This document shows, piece by piece, positions 44,257 to 53,547 of a stretch of 64,000 bases of DNA (the stretch's first letter is position 1; the number at the start of each line of letters is the position of its first letter). Below the pieces are notes generated by a model. That model worked only from the letters and a program-made list of their open reading frames with translations. It did no database searches and was not told where the DNA came from. The DNA lies in assembly GCA_964449565.1 (NCBI GenBank), contig CAYUZB010000007.1, positions 8,768-72,767 on the forward strand, given 5' to 3'. The translations under genes were made by a program, and so were the position numbers. The stretch is from Granulosicoccus sp964449565. Lineage in GTDB: Bacteria > Pseudomonadota > Gammaproteobacteria > Granulosicoccales > Granulosicoccaceae.

Positions 44257-45246
44257 TTAAGCATTCACGTTTACCAGCACACGTCCTTGTACCTTTCCTT
44301 CGAGAATATCCTTGCCTAATGTTGCAACTTCAAGTAACGAAACCTCGCTTGAGATCGTATCGAGCTGATCGGTTGGCAGGTCTTTAGCAAGTCGACTCCA
44401 GGCGTCAAGTCGAATGTCGGAAGGGCACATAACGGAATCCACTCCGAGCAGGCTGACACCGCGAAGCAGGAACGGGATGACAGTGGTGTCCAGCATGCTG
44501 CCTCCCGCGAGGCCAATGGCAGCCACTGCACCACGATATTTCAGTTGGGTCAGAATGTTGGCCAGGGTACTGCCGCCGACTGTATCAATACAGCCCGCCC
44601 AGTATTCTTTATTAAGTGGTTTGCCATTTGGGGTATCAAGGTCGCCACGCGCGACAATGCGTGAAACTCCCAGGCCCTTGAGATAATCTTCCGTCGCAGC
44701 GCGACCGGTTGAGCCTTCAACGGTATAGCCGGCCTGCGCAAGCAAACTGCAGGCGACCGACCCAACACCGCCTGCAGCGCCGGTGACAAGAATGGGACCA
44801 CTATCGGGAGTGATGCCCGCAGACTCGAGCGTCATGACACCGAGCATGGCGGAAAAACCCGCAGTACCGATGGCCATCGCTTGTCGGGAGCTCAGTCCCT
44901 TTGGCAGGGGTACCAGCCAGTCACCTTTCACCCGCGCCTTTTGTGCATAACCGCCCCAATGGACTTCGCCGACTCGCCAGCCCGTGAGCACAACTGCGTC
45001 GCCGGGTTTGTAGTTGGCGTGGTTGCTTGATTCGACAATGCCGGCAAAGTCGATTCCGGGTACATGAGGATACTCGCGAACGAGGCCACCGAGACCATTG
45101 AGTACCAGTCCGTCCTTGTAATTCAAGGCGGAGTAATCAACCTTGACGGTGACATCGCCGTCCGGGAGGTCTGAATCGTTGAGTTCGACAATGCTGGCGG
45201 TAACGGATTTATCATCACCGCGATTGACTTGCAAAGCTTTGAACAT
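44257..45246 (-). CDS. acuI: Acrylyl-CoA reductase (AcuI/YhdH family)
   Basis: This MDR-superfamily, zinc-free NADPH oxidoreductase of 329 residues has ALNYKDGLVLNGLGGLVREYPHVPG near the start and the coenzyme-binding VTGAAGGVGSVA. It should reduce acrylyl-CoA to propionyl-CoA, which protects cells from acrylate made from DMSP and serves in 3-hydroxypropionate metabolism. The AcuI/YhdH identity is good by motif, but the role in DMSP use is only inferred. AAAGGA lies seven bases before the ATG. Confidence 0.88.
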   Translation of the reverse strand: MFKALQVNRGDDKSVTASIVELNDSDLPDGDVTVKVDYSALNYKDGLVLNGLGGLVREYPHVPGIDFAGIVESSNHANYKPGDAVVLTGWRVGEVHWGGYAQKARVKGDWLVPLPKGLSSRQAMAIGTAGFSAMLGVMTLESAGITPDSGPILVTGAAGGVGSVACSLLAQAGYTVEGSTGRAATEDYLKGLGVSRIVARGDLDTPNGKPLNKEYWAGCIDTVGGSTLANILTQLKYRGAVAAIGLAGGSMLDTTVIPFLLRGVSLLGVDSVMCPSDIRLDAWSRLAKDLPTDQLDTISSEVSLLEVATLGKDILEGKVQGRVLVNVNA

Positions 45247-45300
45247 AGGAGATCCTTTGGACGGTTGGGTTTCTAGGTGGCCAGTCAGCTAAATAGCAGG

Positions 45301-45675
45301 TCAACGACTCGATTGCGCGAGTTGCAGGAACGGATTGACTGAAACATAAACGATAAACAGACAAAACGCGAAGATCGCAAGCATCGCAAATGGGCGAGCT
45401 TGAATGGACTCGATCAATGTGGGTGCCCGCCCGCTTTTCTGTAATTCGCGAAACCGTGCTCGTTCGTTACTGCTGAGTTCTTGTTGGAAGGTGTCGATCA
45501 ATGCTCTGGCTCGCTGTGCGTCATCGGCATCTTTGACCCAGAGACCTGGCATGCCAATTCCCCAGTTGCCAGCAGCTGTCTCGAACCAGTCGATTCGGTG
45601 CTCATCCAAGAGATTGCGTACTTGCATCGCTTCGTCCTCAGGGACGTTACGCAGGCGGAAAATCAGGGCAGACAT
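45301..45675 (-). CDS. DUF6164 family protein
   Basis: The N-terminus (MSALIFRLRNVPEDEAMQVRNLL) matches DUF6164, whose members have a small DUF2007-like cytoplasmic domain and one membrane helix near the C-terminus (AMLAIFAFCLFIVYVSV). The function is unknown. ATG 45675 is preferred; an upstream start at 45699 would add eight residues. It lies 54 bp upstream of acuI on the same strand. Confidence 0.78.
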   Translation of the reverse strand: MSALIFRLRNVPEDEAMQVRNLLDEHRIDWFETAAGNWGIGMPGLWVKDADDAQRARALIDTFQQELSSNERARFRELQKSGRAPTLIESIQARPFAMLAIFAFCLFIVYVSVNPFLQLAQSSR

Positions 45676-45772
45676 GGTTTGCGTGCATGGCTCCGGCAAC
45701 TAGCTTGGCACAGGGTATACCAAAGTGAAGTCGGACATCAGCTCAGAGGCCGGAACTCAGAGGCTGGGTTAT

Positions 45773-46642
45773 TCAGTCACGGAGCCAGTCGGCAAATCGT
45801 AGCTCAAGTGCATTGATGGCAGCAACGCGTCCTCGTTTCAGGGCACCGGTTTTGAAGATGTCGAATTTTTCTCTGAACATGGCCAATGCCTGCGCCTGTT
45901 GCTGAGGATTTGCCTTGCCGCTGGCAAGCAGTTTGTCGAGCGCCTCGAGGCGATACTGGTCCATCGCCGGATACCGCTGCGATAACTGATCTGCATGCCC
46001 CCCTGTTTTCTCGACTAGCGGCTCATCGATATACAGCACCGGTTCACCGACGGTTATGCGAAGCCATAAATCGTAGTCCTCACAGGCAGGGAGCGTTTCG
46101 TCAAACAAACCGATGTCCGCAAACACATCCCGCCGAATCATCACCGAAGATGGCGACATCGCACACAAGGGCAGACATTTCGAAAAAATGTCACCACCGT
46201 ACTTCTGGTGCTTGTGTTTCGGATTCACACGCCTGCCCCGGCGTATCCAGTGCTCGTCGGTGTGACACACCCGCATCTCAGGAGCAGACCTCAGCGCCGC
46301 CAGCTGCCGCTCGAGTTTAGTCGGAAACCAACTGTCATCAGAATCCAACAACGCCACCCAGCGAGATGCTGAGTTTTGGACACCCACATTTCGCGCGGAC
46401 GAAACGCCGCGATTTTGCTGGGTGATTACGGTGATCCCGGAGACGTGGCTTGGGTATTGACTGGCCAGCCAGTGACCAGTGCCATCAGTGGATCCGTCAT
46501 CGACAACGATGATTTCGTCCGCAGAATGGGTTTGCGTGAGAACCGAATCCAGCGCACGGGCCAGTGTGTGTTGTCGGTTGTGCGTGGGGATGATGACAGA
46601 GATGCTTTCGCCGGAAATTTGATCAGTTGTGCTTGTACTTAT
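45773..46642 (-). CDS. GT2 family glycosyltransferase with non-canonical or damaged start
   Basis: The frame is open from about 46650 down to its stop at 45773. It contains the GT-A N-terminus SVIIPTHNRQ, the nucleotide-binding VVDDGSTDG, GVSSARNVG and the DSDDSW metal site, so it is a whole GT2 of about 289 residues. The first ATG/GTG/TTG in frame is a GTG at 46387, which would delete the first ~85 residues including VVDDGS. An ATA at 46642 overlaps the upstream TAA stop as ATAA, with GAGG seven bases upstream. This is what an ATGA-type overlap would look like with one base changed. A true AUA start, a mutation or an assembly error are all possible. Confidence 0.75.
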   Translation of the reverse strand: MSTSTTDQISGESISVIIPTHNRQHTLARALDSVLTQTHSADEIIVVDDGSTDGTGHWLASQYPSHVSGITVITQQNRGVSSARNVGVQNSASRWVALLDSDDSWFPTKLERQLAALRSAPEMRVCHTDEHWIRRGRRVNPKHKHQKYGGDIFSKCLPLCAMSPSSVMIRRDVFADIGLFDETLPACEDYDLWLRITVGEPVLYIDEPLVEKTGGHADQLSQRYPAMDQYRLEALDKLLASGKANPQQQAQALAMFREKFDIFKTGALKRGRVAAINALELRFADWLRD

Positions 46643-47730
46643 TTTGAAACCTCGTCAGCAATGATTGCGATGCAATCGCCTGCGGTGACCCGGCCGCCAT
46701 GGCGTATCGCGTAGAGCACACCATTGAACGGTACCGGAATCACGACAGGTGCTGCCCCTGTGAGTGAGGGGTCAATGATATGCGCGAGAGCGTTACCGTG
46801 CCAGATGTCGTTGCCAAGACGTATTACCGGTTCGAGGAGACCGGATGTTTCGGCGTACACATAGTGTTTCGGCCCACGTACTTCCAGCATTCGCGAAGCC
46901 CGCAGGATTATCTCTGCGTTCAGGACACCCATTTGTATCAGCAGGTTGCGGCAACCGGTACGGGCAATCTCAAGTGTTTCCGCTGAACTACTGCCCCCGC
47001 CACCGAGTTCGGTCTGCAGATAGCGGATACCAGCCGCCGCCACGCAGCGCTGCAAGCTCATCGGATCGTTTGACTCAGGCAGGCGTACGCTATTGGGGGC
47101 GCCAAACGCCACCATGCTGTTTTCGGTAGTCTGCTGGTGATCCTTGTCGTCGGAGAAGCGCACCACCGCCGATGGGGCGAATTGGAGCGACCGGCCACCG
47201 GAACGAATGTCGAGCACCAGTTCGGCGGGGCGAATCAGGTGCTCGAACACAGCCTGAGCCAATTGCTCGGTCACCGTGCCGTGACTGGCACCAGGAAAGC
47301 AGGCATCAAGATCCCGTCCATCAAGTGGTGAGAATCGACTACCGTTGCTCACGGCCGGCAGATTGACGCTCGGCACCAGTATGAGACACCCACAAATATC
47401 ATTGGCATCAAGTTCGCGACTGAGCCGTTGCAGCGCCAGAGGCCCTTCGAACTCATCGCCGTGGATGCCAGCAATCAGGGTCACCGTTGGTCCTTTGCCA
47501 TTGCGAAGTACGCAAACCGGTATTCTGAGATGGCCAAATGCCGAGTGCTCGCTGGGACAAGGGATGCTCAGATGCCCATGCTGTTTGCCATCGATATCAA
47601 GATCCACACTCAGCGCACCCGCTCCTGCGCTATGCTCTGCGCTGGCTGAAACCCGGAGTCTTGAGCTGCTCTGTACCGACAGGTCAATGTCTAGATTCTC
47701 GGTATCGAACTGATACGGAAATTCACTCAT
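46639..47730 (-). CDS. Succinylglutamate desuccinylase/aspartoacylase-like protein
   Basis: This M14-like amidohydrolase of 363 residues has GIHGDEFEGP with the first zinc ligands H90 and E93, and a catalytic Glu in TELGGGG. The second His is expected at LDLHSGG, but the frame reads LDIRSGG, with Arg at 176. Relatives act as N-acetyl-diaminobutyrate deacetylases (DoeB-like) or AstE/ASPA enzymes. With Arg in place of the ligand the enzyme may be inactive or altered. It overlaps the glycosyltransferase start by four bases. Confidence 0.8.
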   Translation of the reverse strand: MSEFPYQFDTENLDIDLSVQSSSRLRVSASAEHSAGAGALSVDLDIDGKQHGHLSIPCPSEHSAFGHLRIPVCVLRNGKGPTVTLIAGIHGDEFEGPLALQRLSRELDANDICGCLILVPSVNLPAVSNGSRFSPLDGRDLDACFPGASHGTVTEQLAQAVFEHLIRPAELVLDIRSGGRSLQFAPSAVVRFSDDKDHQQTTENSMVAFGAPNSVRLPESNDPMSLQRCVAAAGIRYLQTELGGGGSSSAETLEIARTGCRNLLIQMGVLNAEIILRASRMLEVRGPKHYVYAETSGLLEPVIRLGNDIWHGNALAHIIDPSLTGAAPVVIPVPFNGVLYAIRHGGRVTAGDCIAIIADEVSK

Positions 47731-47807
47731 GATCGTGGAGGAGGGCGCTAGTACTTAGGTACTCCTGCCAATGCAAAAGCTGTGCTAACCCTACGTAGAC
47801 CCTATTG

Positions 47808-49586
47808 ATGACCAACGCACAACTACTAATAAGCGGCATTTTGCTACTGACCCTGATCGCCTTCGTCTGGGGCCGTTGGCGCTATGACCTCGTCGCCATG
47901 TTTGCTCTGATGAGCGCCGTCGTGGCGGGTCTCGTTGATCCTAATCAGGCTTTCGAGGGTTTCGGCCATCCAGCGGTCATCACGGTGGCGGCTGTATTGA
48001 TCATCAGTAGTGCCTTGCGAGAAGCTGGTGTTGTTGATGAGGTGGCAGGTCGAATAGCCCATTTGACCGAAACGCCCGTCATGCATATCGCATCTCTGAC
48101 TGCCGTTGTTACCGTGGCATCGGCTTTCATGAACAACGTCGGGGCGTTGGCCTTGTTGTTGCCGATTGCACTATCGACTGCCGATGAACGCAAGCGATCA
48201 CCCGCACTGATACTGATGCCCTTGGCTTTCGGCAGTCTTCTGGGTGGGATGATGACCCTGATTGGAACACCACCAAACATTATTGTCGCGAGTATACGGG
48301 CGGAACATTCCGGAGAGCCGTTCGGCATGTTTGATTTTGCCCCTGTTGGTTTGCCGATTGCGATCATCGGTTTCGCTTTCATCTGCCTGATCAGCTGGCG
48401 TCTGATTCCACGCGCACGTCTGACTTACAACGAAGATGGCAGTGCCGCAACGATGGGTGTTTATCTGACCGAGGCAAAAGTACCTGCGGGCTCTGACATG
48501 ATCGGCAAGACGCTTGGCGAGATTGACGTAGTTGATGATGATAATGTTGAAGTCATTGGTGTTGCAGGCAAGCGTCGGTTTGCACGAGCAGTACGCTCAA
48601 GTTATGTTATTGCCGAAGAAGACATACTTATCCTTAGAGCCAACCCCGATGATTTGAAGAGCTTCCATGATCAGCATGGGCTTGAGTTGCTGAGTACAGC
48701 GACGCCAGCATTTGTACAGCCTTCTGCTGACAGTGAGGTTATGGCCGAGGGTATTGTTAAAAACGATTCCGCGTTGGTCGGCAAGGATGTTAGTTTTATC
48801 CGCCAGCAAACCAGTAGAACTCTTGCACTTGTCGGACTAGCCCGACAAGGCCGGCCGGTTACGCGCCGATTGCGTCAACAAATTTTTCGTGCGGGCGACG
48901 TATTGTTGTTACACGGTTCTGATGATAATGTTGACCAACAGTTTGGTGCGCTTGGCTTGCTTCCACTCAAGCAGCGACCCATCACTTTGCATCGCACGCA
49001 AAAAATAGCGATGGCTAGTGGCATCTTTGCTCTCAGTATCGTGCTTGGTATTGCTGGAGTAGTAACCTTGCCGGTAGCTTTTGTATTAGCAGTTGGTGCG
49101 TACGTATTGACTGGGATACTGTCGACGCGCCAGATTTACGATGACATTGACTGGCCGGTCATCGTTTTGCTGGCTGCGATGATTCCGGTGGGTAATGCAT
49201 TGACCACCTCCGGTACTACGCAACTCGTGGCCGATGCACTAGTGACCGTCACTGAAGGGATGCCGATACCACTGATACTGGCTCTGTTGCTGGTCGTCAC
49301 CATGTTGTTATCTGATGTAATCAATAACGCGGCGACAGCACTGGTTATGGCGCCATTGGGAATTGCCATGGCAACCGCCTTGGGCGTGAACGCGGATCCT
49401 TTTCTGATGGCGGTGGCTGTGGGTGCTTCCTGCGCCTTCCTCACGCCCATCGGGCACCAGTGCAACACATTGGTGATGGGGCCCGGCGGTTATAAGTTCA
49501 GCGATTACTGGCGTGTTGGTCTACCACTTGAAATCATCATCACGATCGTCAGTGTGCCAATGATCCTGTGGGCCTGGCCGCTTTGA
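47808..49586 (+). CDS. SLC13-type permease with two RCK-C domains
   Basis: The N-terminal half contains membrane helices with the SLC13-family stretch AFMNNVGALALLLP and LIGTPPNIIVAS. Two cytoplasmic TrkA-C/RCK-C domains (about 205-290 and 300-385) lie in the middle, and more helices with NNAATALVMAPLGIAMA follow. Such proteins carry sulfate, dicarboxylates or other anions. The substrate here is not known. ATG 47808 is preferred over the TTG one codon earlier. It is divergent from the aspartoacylase-like gene. Confidence 0.88.
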   Translation: MTNAQLLISGILLLTLIAFVWGRWRYDLVAMFALMSAVVAGLVDPNQAFEGFGHPAVITVAAVLIISSALREAGVVDEVAGRIAHLTETPVMHIASLTAVVTVASAFMNNVGALALLLPIALSTADERKRSPALILMPLAFGSLLGGMMTLIGTPPNIIVASIRAEHSGEPFGMFDFAPVGLPIAIIGFAFICLISWRLIPRARLTYNEDGSAATMGVYLTEAKVPAGSDMIGKTLGEIDVVDDDNVEVIGVAGKRRFARAVRSSYVIAEEDILILRANPDDLKSFHDQHGLELLSTATPAFVQPSADSEVMAEGIVKNDSALVGKDVSFIRQQTSRTLALVGLARQGRPVTRRLRQQIFRAGDVLLLHGSDDNVDQQFGALGLLPLKQRPITLHRTQKIAMASGIFALSIVLGIAGVVTLPVAFVLAVGAYVLTGILSTRQIYDDIDWPVIVLLAAMIPVGNALTTSGTTQLVADALVTVTEGMPIPLILALLLVVTMLLSDVINNAATALVMAPLGIAMATALGVNADPFLMAVAVGASCAFLTPIGHQCNTLVMGPGGYKFSDYWRVGLPLEIIITIVSVPMILWAWPL

Positions 49587-49608
49587 TCGTGACGATGATG
49601 TCTCTCAC

Positions 49609-50295
49609 TCAGATCGGTGAGCGCCAGGCATCGTTTTCACGACCTTCTACAAACGTCTTCAGATATATTTCAACCCGACGGTTGCGGCTTCGACCTGAGC
49701 TGGTGTCGTTGTTGGCAATCGGTTTGGTTTCACCACGTCCTGAAAAACGCATGCGTTCGCGATCAACACCGGTGCGAGTCAGGTAACGTGTAACAGCAGT
49801 GGCACGCTTTTCGGACAACTGCTGGTTGTAGCTATCGGTTCCTGTGCTGTCAGTGTGGCCTATAACGTGTACCGCCGTCTTGTCATAATCGCCAATGACA
49901 TCGGCCATCGTGTTCAGGCTGTCCTGGAAGTTTCTCTGTAAATCAGCGCTGTTGATCGCAAACGATACTTCGCTACTGACATCAAGGCGAATAGTTTCTT
50001 CGTCCAGGCGGGTCAAGGTAACCTTACCTTCACGACGTTCGGCAGCCAGCCGCTCTTCAAGCTCACGTTGTTGCTTGTCCATATATCTGCCTACAGCTGC
50101 ACCGGTCAGCGCACCGACAACGGCGCCGACGTACTTACCATTTTTACTGCTGGATTGATTGCCTACAATAGCACCGGTGATCGCACCAATCGCCGCGCCA
50201 GTTTTGGTACGCCGATTCGGATCATCGGTTGCGCAAGCAGAAGCCAGTAACAGAGTAATTGTTGCGGTTGCGATCGCGTTGCGATATGAGTTCAT
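49609..50295 (-). CDS. yiaD: OmpA-family lipoprotein, YiaD-like
   Basis: The lipobox LLASAC places the lipidated Cys at 21. It is followed by a glycine-zipper region (AAIGAITGAIVGNQ, VGALTGAAVG) and a C-terminal OmpA domain with IGHTDSTGTD and NRRVEIYL. This layout matches E. coli YiaD. It should be anchored in the outer membrane and bind peptidoglycan. The gene ends only 22 bases after the convergent permease gene. Confidence 0.9.
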   Translation of the reverse strand: MNSYRNAIATATITLLLASACATDDPNRRTKTGAAIGAITGAIVGNQSSSKNGKYVGAVVGALTGAAVGRYMDKQQRELEERLAAERREGKVTLTRLDEETIRLDVSSEVSFAINSADLQRNFQDSLNTMADVIGDYDKTAVHVIGHTDSTGTDSYNQQLSEKRATAVTRYLTRTGVDRERMRFSGRGETKPIANNDTSSGRSRNRRVEIYLKTFVEGRENDAWRSPI

Positions 50296-50562
50296 GTCGG
50301 GTGTCTCTCTTGTTTTTGTTTTGTGACAACCATCACCTCATAGGATGATTTGGCGCGTCCATGCCAGGCACTGCCTGCGGTTCTATTCAGGGTTTCGGCG
50401 CTGTTTGAAAATTATCGAGTGATCAATTTGCAATTGAGTGGAGTCGAACAGATTTCTAATTCGAAACTGTGCACTCGTACGATCAAATCCGGAATCCTCA
50501 AACGAAAGCTTGAAGGCGTTATCATTGCAAGCGTGATTTCAACCAAGCGACCTTACGACACC

Positions 50563-50901
50563 ATGAATCTGATCGAATGGGATGATTTTGAACGCGTGCA
50601 ACTGTGTGCTGGCACAATCGTCGAAGTAGAAGAGTTTCCTGAGGCGCGTAAACCCGCCTATAAGCTCACTATTGATTTTGGCGAAGAGATTGGGCGCCGG
50701 CGATCAAGCGCTCAGATAACGACACTTTACGAGCGAGAATCACTGATCGGAAAACAGATAATGGCCGTAGTGAATTTTCCCAAAAAACAGATTGGCCCAT
50801 TCATGTCTGAATGTCTGGTGACTGGAATGGCTCGTGAGGATGGCGCCATAGTCCTTGTATCGCCCGATGCTGAGGTGCCAAACGGAGCAAGGTTGTGCTG
50901 A
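50563..50901 (+). CDS. csaA: CsaA-like tRNA-binding protein
   Basis: This 112-residue protein has a tRNA-binding OB fold (Trbp111/EMAP-II type) closely like Bacillus CsaA: FPEARKPAYKLTIDFG, RSSAQIT and VVNFPKKQIGPF are conserved. CsaA was described as a secretion chaperone and the family binds tRNA. The ATG at 50563 gives the typical short N-terminus. The open frame continues upstream to 50350 but without family resemblance. Confidence 0.9.
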   Translation: MNLIEWDDFERVQLCAGTIVEVEEFPEARKPAYKLTIDFGEEIGRRRSSAQITTLYERESLIGKQIMAVVNFPKKQIGPFMSECLVTGMAREDGAIVLVSPDAEVPNGARLC

Positions 50902-50942
50902 ACTGATTGTGCTGACCCCAGTCGCACAATCAGTCGCTTGAT

Positions 50943-51677
50943 TCAGGGCTTGCAGGTATACCGATGAGGCGTACGGGCGACCAACTCTGATCTGGTCTTT
51001 GCTGCCAGCACTTGAGAGCCGAAACAGTTGTCGTTGGTCGAGTCATTCTCGACGACGGTAATGATTTGCAAATCGCCAGAGTCAGTGATGGCTTCGACAA
51101 GTGCTGCTGTAATCTTCACATCGGATTCAACCTGCAGGGCCAGTTCATCAATTTTGACCATGACTTCCCAAACCTGCCCGTCGTCTACAATGAATTGAGT
51201 AGTATCGCCAGTGGATAAAAAGTACTGTAGAGCCAGCGAGCTCGGCGACGTATCGCTTGCTGCGTTGGCTGTTGCTCTTACAGATTCAACTGTAAACGCT
51301 GGTTCGCTGGCCTTACCAGTTTCGATCATGCGTTTAAGTTCGGCATCAAGGATAGTGCGATGTCGGTCTGAGAGAGCATCGATGCCGTCCAGATCCGGCC
51401 ATTTTTCGCAATTGAAGTTCCAGTCATTGACATATTTTTCACTTAGCTCGTAGGCTTTGGTCGTGCAAAATTTCGTATCATGATTTGCATACCATTTGAC
51501 TTGTCTTTCACCGGTTTGACGGGTTACTGTAACTTCACACAAGTGCTCCTGGCCAGGGATTTCCAAGCGCAGAAAACGTTCGTCACCAGGTACCTTGCAA
51601 TTGAATTCGAGTGCCGTAGTGTTTGCTGAATAAAACCATGCAAGAGCTGCCAAAAATAGCCAATAATGTCGATTCAT
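50943..51677 (-). CDS. Secreted Cys-rich protein of unknown function
   Basis: A signal peptide (about residues 1-22, ending NTTA) precedes a soluble domain of ~220 residues with six Cys (two early, two in the middle and two near the end), which could form disulfides in the periplasm. No family was recognised. It is on the minus strand, 42 bp after the stop of csaA. It is followed upstream by the MDR dehydrogenase gene on the same strand, 42 bp away. Confidence 0.68.
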   Translation of the reverse strand: MNRHYWLFLAALAWFYSANTTALEFNCKVPGDERFLRLEIPGQEHLCEVTVTRQTGERQVKWYANHDTKFCTTKAYELSEKYVNDWNFNCEKWPDLDGIDALSDRHRTILDAELKRMIETGKASEPAFTVESVRATANAASDTSPSSLALQYFLSTGDTTQFIVDDGQVWEVMVKIDELALQVESDVKITAALVEAITDSGDLQIITVVENDSTNDNCFGSQVLAAKTRSELVARTPHRYTCKP

Positions 51678-51719
51678 TTCGTAGCTTTCCTTCTTCCGTA
51701 GCGTTACCTTTCGCTACAG

Positions 51720-52724
51720 TTATGCTGTTGGTTCTGGTAGTAATACAATTTTAGGGGATCCGGTCGTCGCGTTGTGAATATCCAAAAAGGCGTTAGCGCC
51801 TTTTGACAACGGGCGACTTTCAACCCACGTGAGATCTCCCAAAGCTCCCTGCGTCAGTATATCGAGAGACGCAAGCAGATCAGTCTGGTTATAAGTGTAA
51901 TTGCCGATAAATGCAACTTCTTGTAGTGTAAGACGTCTTGTGTCCAATCCAGCTTCATTGTCTTGTAAGCCAACGTGTGAAATGACACCCCCGGTTCGAA
52001 CCAGCGCACTGGCCGCTGCTCTTGTCTTGCCACTGCCCACCGCGTCAATCACCAGCTCAAAATGGTTGTCTGGTGGCGTGTCATCGCCGAGAGGATCATA
52101 AACCTGGCCGCAGTCCATGCTCGCAAGTGTTTGACGGCGGTTGGCATTGGTTTCGGCAATCGCGATTTCAGAGGCACCTTTTTGCTTGAGGATCAGTGCG
52201 GCCAAAGCGCCTATAGCGCCACCGCCAATGACAAGGCTACGGCTTTCCGATATGGGCCTGGACATGACTCGTTCCGCGAGAGCGATTGCATGCACCGAGA
52301 CTGCGGTGGGTTCCATCAGGCTGGCATGTATCGGGTCGAGATTGTCGCTGACAGTAAAAAGGTTGGCAGTTGGCGCGGCAATCAGTTCGCAATATCCGCC
52401 AGCACGGCCAAGACCGAGTAGGTCACGCCGTGCGCAGAGATTCGGTAATCCGGCACGGCAATCGCGGCATTCACCGCAACTGATCAGAGGATTGATGGCC
52501 ACTCGTTCCCCATCACGTGGCCCGCCGACCACGCGTCCGCATAACTCATGGCCGAGGATCATTGGCGGTACCCGACGTGCGTCGTGACCATGCCATGCGT
52601 GCATGTCAGATCCACAGATGCCAGATGCTTCGATACGTACCAGACTTTCGTCGGGGCCGACGATTGGATCTGGTTCATCGCGAAAATCGAGGCTTTGTGT
52701 GCCGGTATAAACCAATGCTTTCAA
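51720..52724 (-). CDS. Zinc-dependent MDR alcohol/polyol dehydrogenase
   Basis: This enzyme of 334 residues has the catalytic zinc site around C37 (SGICGSD) and H59-E60 (GHE). A structural zinc site is formed by C83, C86, C89 and C97. The Rossmann VIGGGAIGALAA binds NAD(P). It belongs to the sorbitol/threonine/idonate-5-dehydrogenase group; the exact substrate is unknown. A TTG start is used, with AGG nine bases upstream. It follows the SDR gene by 56 bp, a pairing like idnD/idnO of sugar-acid pathways. Confidence 0.85.
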   Translation of the reverse strand: MKALVYTGTQSLDFRDEPDPIVGPDESLVRIEASGICGSDMHAWHGHDARRVPPMILGHELCGRVVGGPRDGERVAINPLISCGECRDCRAGLPNLCARRDLLGLGRAGGYCELIAAPTANLFTVSDNLDPIHASLMEPTAVSVHAIALAERVMSRPISESRSLVIGGGAIGALAALILKQKGASEIAIAETNANRRQTLASMDCGQVYDPLGDDTPPDNHFELVIDAVGSGKTRAAASALVRTGGVISHVGLQDNEAGLDTRRLTLQEVAFIGNYTYNQTDLLASLDILTQGALGDLTWVESRPLSKGANAFLDIHNATTGSPKIVLLPEPTA

Positions 52725-52780
52725 TGTATTAACCTGCGTTCCATGAGTGGCGAAGCACTGAGTTTAACGCGGACGCCAAG

Positions 52781-53542
52781 CTACAGGGCGGTAAAGCCGC
52801 CATCGACACCAATGACCTGGCCGGTGATGTAGTCGGAAGCATGGCTCGCGAGAAATACGGTCACACCATCAAGATCTTCAAGCTTGCCATTGCGTTTCAT
52901 GGCAGTTTTTGCGGCCAGTGAATCGGCAGTGGCAGAATCATCAAAAACCGGTGCAGTCAGTTCGGTTGGAAAGAACCCCGGTGCAATGGCATTGGCGGTA
53001 ATGCCATTAGCCGACCAGGCTTCAGCCATGGCTCGTGTCACCTGTGCGATTCCGCCTTTGGACGCACCGTAAGCCAGTCCGTTGGGAAAAGCGCGAGTTG
53101 TTTGCAATGAGGCTATGTTAATGATGCGCCCCCAGCCTTGTTCGATCATTCCCGGAACGAACTCTCTGGCGAGAAAAAAAGGTACTGCCAGATTTAGATC
53201 GAGCGTTTGTGTCCAGGATTCAGGTGTGATGTCTTGCCAGGCTTGACGCAGATTCACACCAGCGGTATTACAGACGATATCGATATGTGGGACTGTGTCG
53301 AGTACCTTTGCGGCAAAGGCCGGGCATTGCGCTGGGCTTGCCAGATCCCCCGGAATCACGATTGCGTTCGCGGTCTTGGTAGCGGTTGCCTCAATGCTTG
53401 AAGCCGTGTCTTCAAGGGCTGATTGGCGGCGGCCGGTCAGGACGACAGTAGCACCTGCACTTGCCAGTGCCAAGGCCTGACGTTTTCCGATTCCAGAACC
53501 AGCGCCGGTTACCAGCGCGAATTTTTTATCCAGTGCGAACAA
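52781..53542 (-). CDS. SDR-family oxidoreductase (gluconate 5-dehydrogenase-like)
   Basis: This is a classical short-chain dehydrogenase of 253 residues. Cofactor-binding TGAGSGIGKRQALALA begins near residue 14, and the catalytic Tyr-Lys pair sits in YGASKGG. It ends with the family-typical YITGQVIGVDGGFTAL. The likely substrate is a sugar acid or polyol, as for gluconate 5-dehydrogenases. The start is a TTG six bases after the terC stop, so both are probably translated together. Confidence 0.87.
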   Translation of the reverse strand: MFALDKKFALVTGAGSGIGKRQALALASAGATVVLTGRRQSALEDTASSIEATATKTANAIVIPGDLASPAQCPAFAAKVLDTVPHIDIVCNTAGVNLRQAWQDITPESWTQTLDLNLAVPFFLAREFVPGMIEQGWGRIINIASLQTTRAFPNGLAYGASKGGIAQVTRAMAEAWSANGITANAIAPGFFPTELTAPVFDDSATADSLAAKTAMKRNGKLEDLDGVTVFLASHASDYITGQVIGVDGGFTAL

Positions 53543-53547
53543 ATCAA

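Noticed and set aside
46371..46395. TGGACACCCACA inside the glycosyltransferase, matching the repeat upstream of the ABC exporter
   Set aside because: The match is about 12 bases and lies in the conserved coding stretch ARNVGVQNS, so it is most likely chance.
50350..50562. Extension of the CsaA-like gene by 71 codons upstream
   Set aside because: The extra residues have no resemblance to the family, and ATG 50563 gives the normal N-terminus.
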